Below, in pieces: positions 18,077 to 27,144 of a stretch of DNA of 47,889 bases. The notes under the pieces were generated by a model that worked only from the letters and a program-made list of their open reading frames with translations, ran no database searches and was not told where the DNA came from. The stretch comes from Roseomonas sp. (GTDB lineage: Bacteria > Pseudomonadota > Alphaproteobacteria > Acetobacterales > Acetobacteraceae), in the NCBI GenBank assembly GCA_020249465.1, contig JADCFP010000069.1, positions 1 to 47,889 on the forward strand. Direction: 5' to 3'. A program made the position numbers and the translations under genes. Position 1 is the stretch's first letter. Every line of letters begins with the position of its first letter.

Positions 18077-18116
18077 GGCGGTTCCAGACGGCAAATGCCC
18101 CGTTTCCAGGCGGTTC
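18077..18116. promoter_or_regulatory. Direct repeats upstream of aapJ
   Basis: TTCCAGACGG (18082-18091) and TTCCAGGCGG (18104-18113) are near-identical with a 22-base period. GGCGGTTC occurs exactly at 18077-18084 and 18109-18116, 32 bases apart. Both periods are near whole helical turns, so a regulator could bind one face of the DNA about 110-150 bases before aapJ. No known consensus (for example NtrC) is recognised. The rest of 17968-18193 shows nothing clear. Confidence 0.3.
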
Positions 18117-18193
18117 ACGGGTTCCCGCCCTAACTTGCGCAGGCTTTGGGCAGCTTTGGGGTGATCGCACATGGGCCGCCCCCCTCCGCTAGC

Positions 18194-19276
18194 TCAGCTG
18201 CCCGTGATCTCCGCGCGCAATTCATCCAATACGCGTAAGCCGCCAGCCTTGCTCTCCATATGCCAGAACAGCCAGCCATTGCAGGAAGGCACCTCCTGCA
18301 CCGCCGCGCCCACCTGATGAATGGACCCCGCCGCCTTGCCGCAGCGGAGCGTGCCATCGGCCCCAACCTCGGCCCGCCAGCGGCGGCGCGCATCGGTCAG
18401 CACACTGCCCGCCGGCACAAGGCCGCGTTCCACCAGCGTGCCGAAGGGGATGCGCGGCTGTTCGCGCCGTGATGGCAGGGCAAGCGCGGCTGATTCCGGC
18501 ATGGGCTCCACGGCTGCGAGCCGGGCGCGCGCCCCCTTGGCGTAGCGTTCTTCGCGTTCAATGCCGATGAAGCGCCGGCCCAGGCGCTTGGCGACCGCCG
18601 CGGTGGTGCCGGAACCAAGGAAGGGGTCGAGCACGACCTCCCCCGGTTGGGTGCAGGACAGGATCACGCGATGCAGCAGCGCTTCAGGCTTTTGCGTCGG
18701 GTGCAGCTTGTCGCCCTTATCATCGCGCAGTCGCTCAGCGCCGGTGCAAAGTGGGATGAACCAATCGCTCCGCATCTGCACATCATCATTCAGCGTCTTC
18801 ATGGCGGCGTAGTTGAAGCGGTATTTGGATTCCTGCCCATGCGCCGCCCAGATCAGCGTTTCATGCGCATTGGTGAAGCGCCGACCGCGGAAATTCGGCA
18901 TGGGATTGGCCTTACGCCAGATGACATCATTCAGGATCCAAAAGCCGAGATCCTGCAGCGCCACGCCCAGGCGAAACACATTGTGATAGGCACCCATCAC
19001 CCAAATCGTGCCATCCTTGCGGAGCACGCGGCGACATTCGGTCAGCCAGGCGCGGGTGAAGGCGTCATAGGCGGCGAGATCGGGAAAGCGGTCCCAGGCA
19101 TCATCCACGCCATCCACAATGCTCTCATCCGGGCGGCGCAATTCGCCCTTCAATTGCAGATTATAGGGCGGGTCAGCAAAGATCGCATGCACGCTGGCCG
19201 GCGGCAGGCGGCGCAGCATGGCAATCGAATCCCCGACCAAAACCTGGTCCAAGAGCAGCTCCAGCTGCGTTCCCAC
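18194..19276 (-). CDS. ccrM: CcrM-type cell-cycle DNA adenine methyltransferase (GANTC)
   Basis: A 360-residue N6-adenine methyltransferase of the CcrM family, which methylates GANTC and times replication and division genes in alphaproteobacteria. Motif IV DPPY is at residues 35-38 and the SAM-binding DPFLGSGTT at 217-225, in the beta-class order (IV before I). CcrM-specific segments include [28 protein letters not shown] and [15 protein letters not shown]. The C-terminal CcrM domain ends in a [14 protein letters not shown] segment. I chose GTG 19276 because AGGGGA precedes it and the length (360) matches Caulobacter CcrM (about 358). A TTG at 19330 overlapping the rnhB stop is possible but has no Shine-Dalgarno. 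Three GANTC sites lie in the 50 bases before this start. Confidence 0.92.
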   Translation of the reverse strand: MGTQLELLLDQVLVGDSIAMLRRLPPASVHAIFADPPYNLQLKGELRRPDESIVDGVDDAWDRFPDLAAYDAFTRAWLTECRRVLRKDGTIWVMGAYHNVFRLGVALQDLGFWILNDVIWRKANPMPNFRGRRFTNAHETLIWAAHGQESKYRFNYAAMKTLNDDVQMRSDWFIPLCTGAERLRDDKGDKLHPTQKPEALLHRVILSCTQPGEVVLDPFLGSGTTAAVAKRLGRRFIGIEREERYAKGARARLAAVEPMPESAALALPSRREQPRIPFGTLVERGLVPAGSVLTDARRRWRAEVGADGTLRCGKAAGSIHQVGAAVQEVPSCNGWLFWHMESKAGGLRVLDELRAEITGS

Positions 19277-19289
19277 CGTGAAATCCCCT

Positions 19290-19320
19290 GAATCCCGCGT
19301 AAGAATCGCGCGCCGGAGTC
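19290..19320. promoter_or_regulatory. Cluster of three GANTC methylation sites before ccrM
   Basis: GAATC at 19290-19294, GAATC at 19303-19307 and GAGTC at 19316-19320 are spaced exactly 13 bases apart in the gap between the rnhB stop (19327) and the chosen ccrM start (19276). A fourth site (19227-19231) lies inside ccrM. A random GANTC is expected about once per 256 bases. In Caulobacter, ccrM expression is sensitive to GANTC methylation near its promoter, so feedback control is plausible. Confidence 0.55.
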
Positions 19321-19326
19321 GCGCGG

Positions 19327-19959
19327 TCAAGTCAGTTTCAAAACGGCCTGGTCCACCGGGCCAAAGCCGCGCCGGTGATGGGGGGATGGCCCGAGCCTTG
19401 CGAGAGCTTCCCGATGCGTCGCGGTTGGGTAGCCAGCATGGCGCGCAAAGCCGTAAGCCGGCCAGCGCGGATCGAGCCGGCGCATGGCCCGATCCCTGAG
19501 CACCTTGGCAATGATGGAGGCGCCAGCGATGGAAAAGCTGAGCGCATCACCGCCGACCACGCAGCGCAGCGGGCAGGCCAAGGGCGGCGGCTGATTGCCA
19601 TCCACCAGCGCGTGATCGGGGGGGGTCGGCAGCTTCGCCACCGCACGGCGCATGGCAAGATGCGTGGCGCGCAGGATATTGATCCGCCCGATCTCAGTAG
19701 CTGAGGCGGCGCCGACGCCGATTTCAACCAGCCCCCGCGCTTGAGCGTCGCGGAGTGCGGCAAAGGCAGCATCCCGCGCCGCTTCCTTGAGCTTCTTGGA
19801 ATCCTGCAACAGCGCCGCAAGGCGTTCTGGTGGCGGGGCAAGAAACACCAAGGCCGCCGCAAGCACCGGACCAGCGAGGGGGCCGCGCCCCGCCTCATCC
19901 ACCCCTGCCACGCGGCCACCAAGCGCCAATTCCAGGCTGAAATCGGGCCGCGTCGTCAT
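19327..19959 (-). CDS. rnhB: Ribonuclease HII
   Basis: A 210-residue RNase HII, which removes RNA (including single ribonucleotides) from RNA-DNA hybrids in the cytoplasm. The hallmark [12 protein letters not shown] starts at Asp21-Glu22. DSKKL follows at 53-57, and VDGN with catalytic Asp120. The C-terminal [18 protein letters not shown] is typical. Its ATG overlaps the stop of the preceding MFS gene by 4 bases. It lies directly upstream of ccrM, an arrangement that I recall from other alphaproteobacteria, where rnhB and the GANTC methylase are often neighbours. Confidence 0.95.
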   Translation of the reverse strand: MTTRPDFSLELALGGRVAGVDEAGRGPLAGPVLAAALVFLAPPPERLAALLQDSKKLKEAARDAAFAALRDAQARGLVEIGVGAASATEIGRINILRATHLAMRRAVAKLPTPPDHALVDGNQPPPLACPLRCVVGGDALSFSIAGASIIAKVLRDRAMRRLDPRWPAYGFARHAGYPTATHREALARLGPSPHHRRGFGPVDQAVLKLT

Positions 19960-21182
19960 GCTTTGGCGCGCGGCAGCAAACGCCAGCCCGCGAGCCCCAA
20001 CACCAGACTAGCCGCCAAGACGGCAAATCCGGCGCGATAGGCGGCCTCGGGCCGCGTAAACTCATCCATGGGGAAGAAGCCGATCACGAGGCCCATCAGC
20101 AAGGGCAGCAGGGAAGACCCCAGCACCTGCGCCATATTTACCGTGCTCGCGCCACGCCCGACCAGATGATCAGGGAAGAGCATGCGCGCTTCTGTCACCA
20201 GCAGCACCGGGTAGCTGGAAAACAGCACCAGCCCGACCAGCAGGCAAAGCGCCGCTGCCAGGGGTGGTGTCGGCCAGACCGCGAGGATCACCAGCATGGT
20301 AGCGGAAAGCGCCGCGCCGGCGCTGATCATGGCGGCGCGCTTGAAGAAGTGCCGTTCCAGCGGGCCAACCAGCAAAAGCCCAATCGGCATGGCAAGCCCC
20401 ATCGCGGCGAGCGCCAGCCCGCGTTCATTGGCATTCAGCCCATGCACATCGGCGAAATAGGGGCCGGCCCAAAGCCCGATGATCGTGGCGGCGGCGGCAT
20501 AGGCCACCAGATGCAACGCCAGCACCCGCGAAAGACCTGGCAGGCGCCAGATGGAGAACTGCCCGCGCAGCGCCTCCTTCAGGGTTTCCGGCTTGCGCGC
20601 GGGGGCAGGCCGATCCGGCGGGTCATTCCGCACCAGCCGCCACCAAAGCAGAGCAGCCAACCCCGTCAGCAGGGCGGAGATCAGAAACGCCGCGCGCCAG
20701 CCAAGCCAGCCGGCCAGCCAGGCCAGCGGCGCGCCAGCCAGCAAAATCCCCAGTTGTGAAAAAGCAAAAACTCGTGACAACGCGAGCGTCATCTGCCCCC
20801 CGCCATACCAGCGCGCGCAAAGCACCACCGCCGACATGAAGGAAGCCGCGCAACCAATGCCAATCAGCGCGCGTGCGACAAGCAACGCGGCGCCATCCGT
20901 CGCAAAGGCTTGCAGCATGAGGCCAAGCACGGCGATGGCGCTGAGCCCCGCCACCACCAGACGCGGCCCCAGCCGATCCAGCGCAATGCCGACCGGAAGC
21001 TGCATCACGAGCAGGGACGCGAAGAACATCCCATTGGCCGCACCCAGCATGGCGGGTGTGAGCGCCAGATCGGCGCTCAATTCCGGCGCAATCACGCCAA
21101 GGGCGCTGCGATGGAACTGGCTGAGCCCGGTGAGTAAAGCCAGCGCCAAAAGTAGCGCCACGCCGGGGGATAGTCGGGTCAT
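19956..21182 (-). CDS. Major facilitator superfamily transporter
   Basis: A 408-residue, 12-TM-type MFS permease. It begins [16 protein letters not shown], with [17 protein letters not shown] in the first loop. The MFS signature between TM2 and TM3 reads [10 protein letters not shown]. The second half repeats the pattern after a cytoplasmic linker rich in Pro/Arg near residue 200. The substrate is unknown. ATG 21182 is used; a TTG one codon upstream is equivalent. It follows the TctC-type gene by 15 bases and overlaps rnhB, so it is probably the second gene of a four-gene run ending in ccrM. Confidence 0.88.
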   Translation of the reverse strand: MTRLSPGVALLLALALLTGLSQFHRSALGVIAPELSADLALTPAMLGAANGMFFASLLVMQLPVGIALDRLGPRLVVAGLSAIAVLGLMLQAFATDGAALLVARALIGIGCAASFMSAVVLCARWYGGGQMTLALSRVFAFSQLGILLAGAPLAWLAGWLGWRAAFLISALLTGLAALLWWRLVRNDPPDRPAPARKPETLKEALRGQFSIWRLPGLSRVLALHLVAYAAAATIIGLWAGPYFADVHGLNANERGLALAAMGLAMPIGLLLVGPLERHFFKRAAMISAGAALSATMLVILAVWPTPPLAAALCLLVGLVLFSSYPVLLVTEARMLFPDHLVGRGASTVNMAQVLGSSLLPLLMGLVIGFFPMDEFTRPEAAYRAGFAVLAASLVLGLAGWRLLPRAKA

Positions 21183-21197
21183 CAAGCGGGCTTTGGC

Positions 21198-22175
21198 CTA
21201 TTCCGCCTTGGCGCCGGATTGGCGCACCGCGTCCCGCCAGCGTTGGCTTTCGCCCGCGACAAAGCCAGGCAATGCGGCGCGCGGGATCGGCATGGGATCA
21301 AAAGCGCGTTCGGTGAAAAGCCGCGCCATTTCAGGACTGGCGACTGCCTTGGTGGTTTCGGCTTCGATCCGCGCCAGCACGGCCTCGGGCGTGCCGCGCA
21401 GCGCGAAAAGCCCGGTCCAATTCACGGAAAGAAAGCCGGGCAGTACGCTGGCGATGGGCGGCACGCCGGGAAGCGCGGCATTGGGCGCGGCGGAGGCCAA
21501 GCCAAGGGCGCGGATGGCGCCACCACGGATCTGCGGCAGCGCGGTGCCAAGCCCATCGAACATCATCGGCACATTGCCGGCGACGAGATCTGTCATGGCC
21601 GGAGCGCTGCCGCGATAGGGGATATGGGTCATCTCGGCGCCAATGGCGGCGCGAAACATTTCCCCGGTGAGGTGCAGCTGTGATCCGGTGCCCGAAGACG
21701 CGAAGGCGATTTGCCCAGGCCGGGCGCGGATATGGGCGATCAGTGCTGGAAGGTCAGTCATGGGCAGGGCGCGCGGATTGACCACCAGCACATTGGGCTG
21801 CTGCGCCAGCATGGCCATGGGCAGGAAATCCGTATCCGGATCAAAGGCAAGGCGCTGATACAGCGCCTTATTGATGCAAATCAGCGAAGCAGTCGCGACC
21901 AGAAGGGCGTGGCCATCGGGTTCGGAGCGCGCGAAGGCCTCGCCGGCCACGGTCCCTCCGGCGCCGCCGCGATTGTCAATCACCACAGGCTGGCCGAGGG
22001 CGGCGGAGAGCCTCTCGCCCAGCGCGCGGGCCAGGATGTCTGTGGTGCCGCCGGCAGCGAAGGGCACGAAAATCCGGATCGGGCGATTGGGGAAGGCAGG
22101 CGTCTGGGCCAAGGCGGGGGCGGCAAGCGCAGCGGCGACAAGGCCAAGGCTGGTACGGCGGGTGATGATGGGCAT
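21198..22175 (-). CDS. Bug/TctC-family periplasmic solute receptor
   Basis: A 325-residue extracytoplasmic receptor of the tripartite tricarboxylate transporter (Bug) family. A signal peptide with twin arginine (RRTSLGLVAAALAAPALAQ) precedes FPNRPIRIFVPFAAGGTTDIL. Then come VVIDNRGGAGGTVAGEAFARSEPDG-like sequence in pieces and HIPYRGSAPAMTDLVAGNV. These are canonical for TctC proteins that bind carboxylates, nicotinate-like acids or other small organic acids. I chose ATG 22175, preceded by AGGAG. No TctA/TctB membrane genes are nearby, as is common for the expanded Bug families. It precedes an MFS gene in the same direction. Confidence 0.9.
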   Translation of the reverse strand: MPIITRRTSLGLVAAALAAPALAQTPAFPNRPIRIFVPFAAGGTTDILARALGERLSAALGQPVVIDNRGGAGGTVAGEAFARSEPDGHALLVATASLICINKALYQRLAFDPDTDFLPMAMLAQQPNVLVVNPRALPMTDLPALIAHIRARPGQIAFASSGTGSQLHLTGEMFRAAIGAEMTHIPYRGSAPAMTDLVAGNVPMMFDGLGTALPQIRGGAIRALGLASAAPNAALPGVPPIASVLPGFLSVNWTGLFALRGTPEAVLARIEAETTKAVASPEMARLFTERAFDPMPIPRAALPGFVAGESQRWRDAVRQSGAKAE

Positions 22176-22286
22176 GCGTGTTGGCTCCTGCTGATCCACA
22201 AACCTAGGCCGAGCGGTGCCGGCGGGAAAGCGTGCGGGACGGGCTCAGGCTGGCGTCTTTCCCGCACCATCTATTACAAGGCCATC

Positions 22287-22730
22287 ATGAGCCAGCCCCA
22301 CTCACTCACCTTGCCTGAGCGCTTTGTCTTCGACGCTGCCACTGACCTGCCCGAGGCTTGGCAATTTCACGCGCCGGAGGAAGGGCCTGAGGGTGTGTTC
22401 CGTTGGACCGGCCCAGGGGCGGAGGCGGCATTGACCATTTGGGTAGATCGTCGCTACCCGCTGCGTGCCTGGCTGGAATTGGCGGATTTCGGACATCCGG
22501 CGAACCGTGATGCGCTATCCCTGATTGTGGATGGGGATATCTATCCGCTTCTGCGCCGTGGCCCCGGCAACAATCTGATCGCTGGCCCCATTCTGCCGCG
22601 CGACGGCAATGGGCCGACGCAGCTGATTATCCGTGTGCCGCATTTGCATAGCCCGCCACCTCAAGGCCATCGCGCGCCCCCCTTGCGCGGCATTGCCATT
22701 AAGCGGCTCAGCCTGACGCCGCCAGATTGA
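22287..22730 (+). CDS. Uncharacterised 147-residue protein
   Basis: An open frame of 147 residues starting MSQPHSLTLPERFVFDAATD. No catalytic motif is seen and it has neither a signal peptide nor a membrane segment. The pattern of short strands (ALTIWVDRRYPLRAWLELADF; LIIRVPHLHSPPP) and the ending GIAIKRLSL resembles the small beta-sandwich accessory modules appended to some glycosyltransferases in Acetobacteraceae, but this is a weak recollection. It is divergent from the TctC gene and 214 bases upstream of metY. Codon use matches the neighbours, which supports real coding. Function unknown. Confidence 0.6.
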   Translation: MSQPHSLTLPERFVFDAATDLPEAWQFHAPEEGPEGVFRWTGPGAEAALTIWVDRRYPLRAWLELADFGHPANRDALSLIVDGDIYPLLRRGPGNNLIAGPILPRDGNGPTQLIIRVPHLHSPPPQGHRAPPLRGIAIKRLSLTPPD

Positions 22731-22834
22731 GGCGAAGTGGGGGCCGAAATTTTTCCCCCTCAAGCGCTTCACGTGAAACGAAGACCCTACGTGACCAAAG
22801 CGCCGGGCAAAGCCCTTGGCTCGTGCGGAAAACC

Positions 22835-22891
22835 CTTTCGCAACCGGCGGTGGCGTGGCAGGTTTCCTCCTGACGCGGCGAAAGCCACGCC
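22835..22891 (+). ncRNA. Candidate structured metY leader (H-type pseudoknot)
   Basis: Two perfect 7-bp helices interleave: CTTTCGC (22835-22841) with GCGAAAG (22878-22884), and GGCGTGG (22852-22858) with CCACGCC (22885-22891). A small CAGG/CCTG hairpin (22859-22862 and 22869-22872) sits in the loop. The order A-B-hairpin-A'-B' is an H-type pseudoknot, the general topology used by SAM-II and SAH riboswitches, and it lies 54 bases before metY. I do not see the conserved core nucleotides of SAM-I, SAM-II or SAH classes. It may be an unrecognised variant or a chance fold in GC-rich DNA. Confidence 0.35.
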
Positions 22892-22944
22892 CTGAACAGA
22901 TCGCCCCGCGCGCCTGATACGCCAAGCGGGGATGGGAGAATGCC

Positions 22945-25295
<2,351 letters not shown>

Positions 25296-25322
25296 GCTAA
25301 GCTTTTCAGCGCGAGCGCCCCT

Positions 25323-25383
25323 GGCGACCAGGAGAGTAGGTCGCCCGAAATATTTGCTGCGTTTTCGATGAACAGAAAACGCA
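25323..25383. terminator. Tandem hairpins between convergent hemB and TctC-type gene
   Basis: GGCGACC (25323-25329)/GGTCGCC (25339-25345) form one hairpin. TGCGTTTTC (25358-25366)/GAAAACGCA (25375-25383) form a second, 9-bp hairpin with an 8-base loop and T-rich/A-rich arms on both strands. They fill the 100-base gap between two convergent stops, so this is probably a bidirectional terminator. Confidence 0.6.
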
Positions 25384-25395
25384 CCAAAGCCGCCG

Positions 25396-26364
25396 CTAAT
25401 CCAGCTTGATGTTATTGGCGCGCACCACGCGACCCCAGACCTCAATCTCGTTGTCCAGCCAGCGGCGGAAGGATTCTGGACCCTCGGCGCGGTTTTCACC
25501 GCCGATGGCGGTGATACGCTCGGCGACACTCGGCACGGCCATGGCAGCGCGGAGATCACGCGACAGGCGCTCCACCATCGCAGGCGGCGTGCCGCCTTGC
25601 ACCAGCACGCCTTGCCAGGTGCCGCTTTCGGCCGCCGGCCAACCGAGTTCCTTGAAGGTCGGTACATCCGGGAAATCCGGCAGGCGGCGAGGCCCGGTTA
25701 CGGCAATGGCGCGCAATTGCCCCTGCTTGCAGAAGGGCGCGGTGGCAGTGGCGCCATTGATCAGCAATTGCGCTTCGCCTGAGGCAACCGCAGTGAGTGC
25801 CGCCGCCCCGCCGCGATAGGGCACTTGCGTCAGGTCAGCGCCCCAGTGCTGCGTGACCAAAAGCCCGGTCAGGTGATTGCCCACGCCAATGCCGGCATGA
25901 CCGACATTGACCTTGGTGGGATTGGCCTTGGCATAGGCCACCAATTCGACGGCGTTATTCACCGGCACGGAAGGATGCACCGCCAGGATATAGGGCGCAT
26001 AGATCAGCATGGTGACCGGCGCCAAATCCCGCTTCAGGTCGAAGGGAAAGCGCGTATAGAGCGAAGGCGCGGTCGCCAGGGTTGAAACATCAATGATCAG
26101 CATGGTGTGACCGTCGGGCGGAGACTTCGCCACAAGATCGGCACCAATATTGCCACTCGCGCCTGTGCGGTTTTCCACCACGACATTCTGGCCGAAGGAT
26201 TTGGTGAGCTCTGGTGAGAGCAAGCGCGCGATGATGTCCGAAGTGCCGCCCGGCGCGAAGGGCACGACAAAACGCACGGGCCGATCCAGGTTCTGCGCCA
26301 AAGCGGGCAGGGCGGTCAGGCTTGAAAGGGCAAGCGCGCCCTTCAGCGTATCACGGCGATTCAT
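25396..26364 (-). CDS. Bug/TctC-family periplasmic solute receptor (second copy)
   Basis: A 322-residue TctC/Bug receptor. The signal peptide (MNRRDTLKGALALSSLTALPALAQ) precedes RPVRFVVPFAPGGTSDIIARLL. VVVENRTGASGNIGADLVAKS, QVPYRGGAAALTAVASGE and FPDVPTFKELGW are canonical. GGAGGAAACCC precedes the ATG. It binds an unknown organic anion in the periplasm. It is the last gene of a minus-strand run that includes a CoxL-like hydroxylase and an MFS transporter, and may feed substrate to that pathway. No TctAB genes are in the window. Confidence 0.9.
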   Translation of the reverse strand: MNRRDTLKGALALSSLTALPALAQNLDRPVRFVVPFAPGGTSDIIARLLSPELTKSFGQNVVVENRTGASGNIGADLVAKSPPDGHTMLIIDVSTLATAPSLYTRFPFDLKRDLAPVTMLIYAPYILAVHPSVPVNNAVELVAYAKANPTKVNVGHAGIGVGNHLTGLLVTQHWGADLTQVPYRGGAAALTAVASGEAQLLINGATATAPFCKQGQLRAIAVTGPRRLPDFPDVPTFKELGWPAAESGTWQGVLVQGGTPPAMVERLSRDLRAAMAVPSVAERITAIGGENRAEGPESFRRWLDNEIEVWGRVVRANNIKLD

Positions 26365-26427
26365 GGGTTTCCTCCGGTATTTCGAAACTATGCTTGCGCC
26401 GATAATCAGTGCTGTCCAGGGGCGGTT

Positions 26428-27138
26428 TCAGCCCCGCGGGCAGGTGGCAAGCGATGCCTGTGCAAAGCCGCGCATCTCACTCGCGGTAATCGCAAGGTCC
26501 AGTTCCAGATTGCCCATGGGCAGAACAAGGCGCTGCGGCAGGCCAGTCAGGTTTTCTGCGCGGCCAGTCCAGGCGGCGGTGACAGTGACATTGGCCAGCC
26601 GCGCCACATCCTCAGCACCCGCTGGCATGGCGGTGGTTATACGGAGCAACCCATCCATGAAGCTGGTGCCTTCATCGGCGGCAGGTGTGCCACCAAAGCG
26701 AATGGCGAAGCGGCGGATGATCGGGCGGCCTTCACACCGGCGCGGATTATCAGCAAGGCGCAGCAGGTCCATCACCCGTTCAGGCGCAACACCGGCAGCG
26801 ATGCGCTGTGCGGCGATGGCAAGCATTTCGGTGAAGGGCGGGCGCGGCACTTCCTGTTCATGGCGTGCGCGCCAGGTGCTGGCCTCAACACGCGCCTGGT
26901 CAAGTTCAACGACAAGGCGGCTTCGTTCGGTGGCCGCGGCGCCTTCACGCTCCGCCGCCTCAGCCAAGCGCGCCTCAAGAGCGGATACTTCCGCGCGCGC
27001 AATCTCCTCCGCGCCGCGATAGGTGACGATACCGAAGCCCAGGAATACCAGCAGAACCATCACCGCCTGCGACAGGCGCCACAGCCAACGCGTGGCACGC
27101 TGGCGGCGTTCCCGGCTGCGTTTTCTGCCCAGCGCCAT
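26428..27138 (-). CDS. Uncharacterised membrane-anchored coiled-coil protein
   Basis: A 236-residue protein that I do not recognise. A basic head (MALGRKRSRERRQRATRW) precedes one membrane segment at about 22-39. A charged coiled coil runs from about 43 to 95 (ARAEVSALEARLAEAAERE). A globular domain of about 140 residues follows, probably in the periplasm. It has only two cysteines (Cys135 and Cys233), which could form a disulfide linking the start of the globular domain to the C-terminus. It starts 6 bases after the CoxL-like gene and is followed by the TctC-type gene, so it is probably co-transcribed. Its role in that group is unknown. Confidence 0.75.
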   Translation of the reverse strand: MALGRKRSRERRQRATRWLWRLSQAVMVLLVFLGFGIVTYRGAEEIARAEVSALEARLAEAAEREGAAATERSRLVVELDQARVEASTWRARHEQEVPRPPFTEMLAIAAQRIAAGVAPERVMDLLRLADNPRRCEGRPIIRRFAIRFGGTPAADEGTSFMDGLLRITTAMPAGAEDVARLANVTVTAAWTGRAENLTGLPQRLVLPMGNLELDLAITASEMRGFAQASLATCPRG

Positions 27139-27144
27139 CAGATG

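Noticed and set aside
17026-18192. Plus-strand open frame opposite aapJ
   Set aside because: Antisense shadow of a confidently recognised binding protein.
17968-18193. Sigma-54 type promoter before aapJ
   Set aside because: GG and GC elements are present but 15 bases apart rather than the required 12.
22801-22944. Known SAM-I, SAM-II or SAH riboswitch before metY
   Set aside because: Conserved core nucleotides of those classes are not visible; only a generic pseudoknot fold is kept as a candidate.
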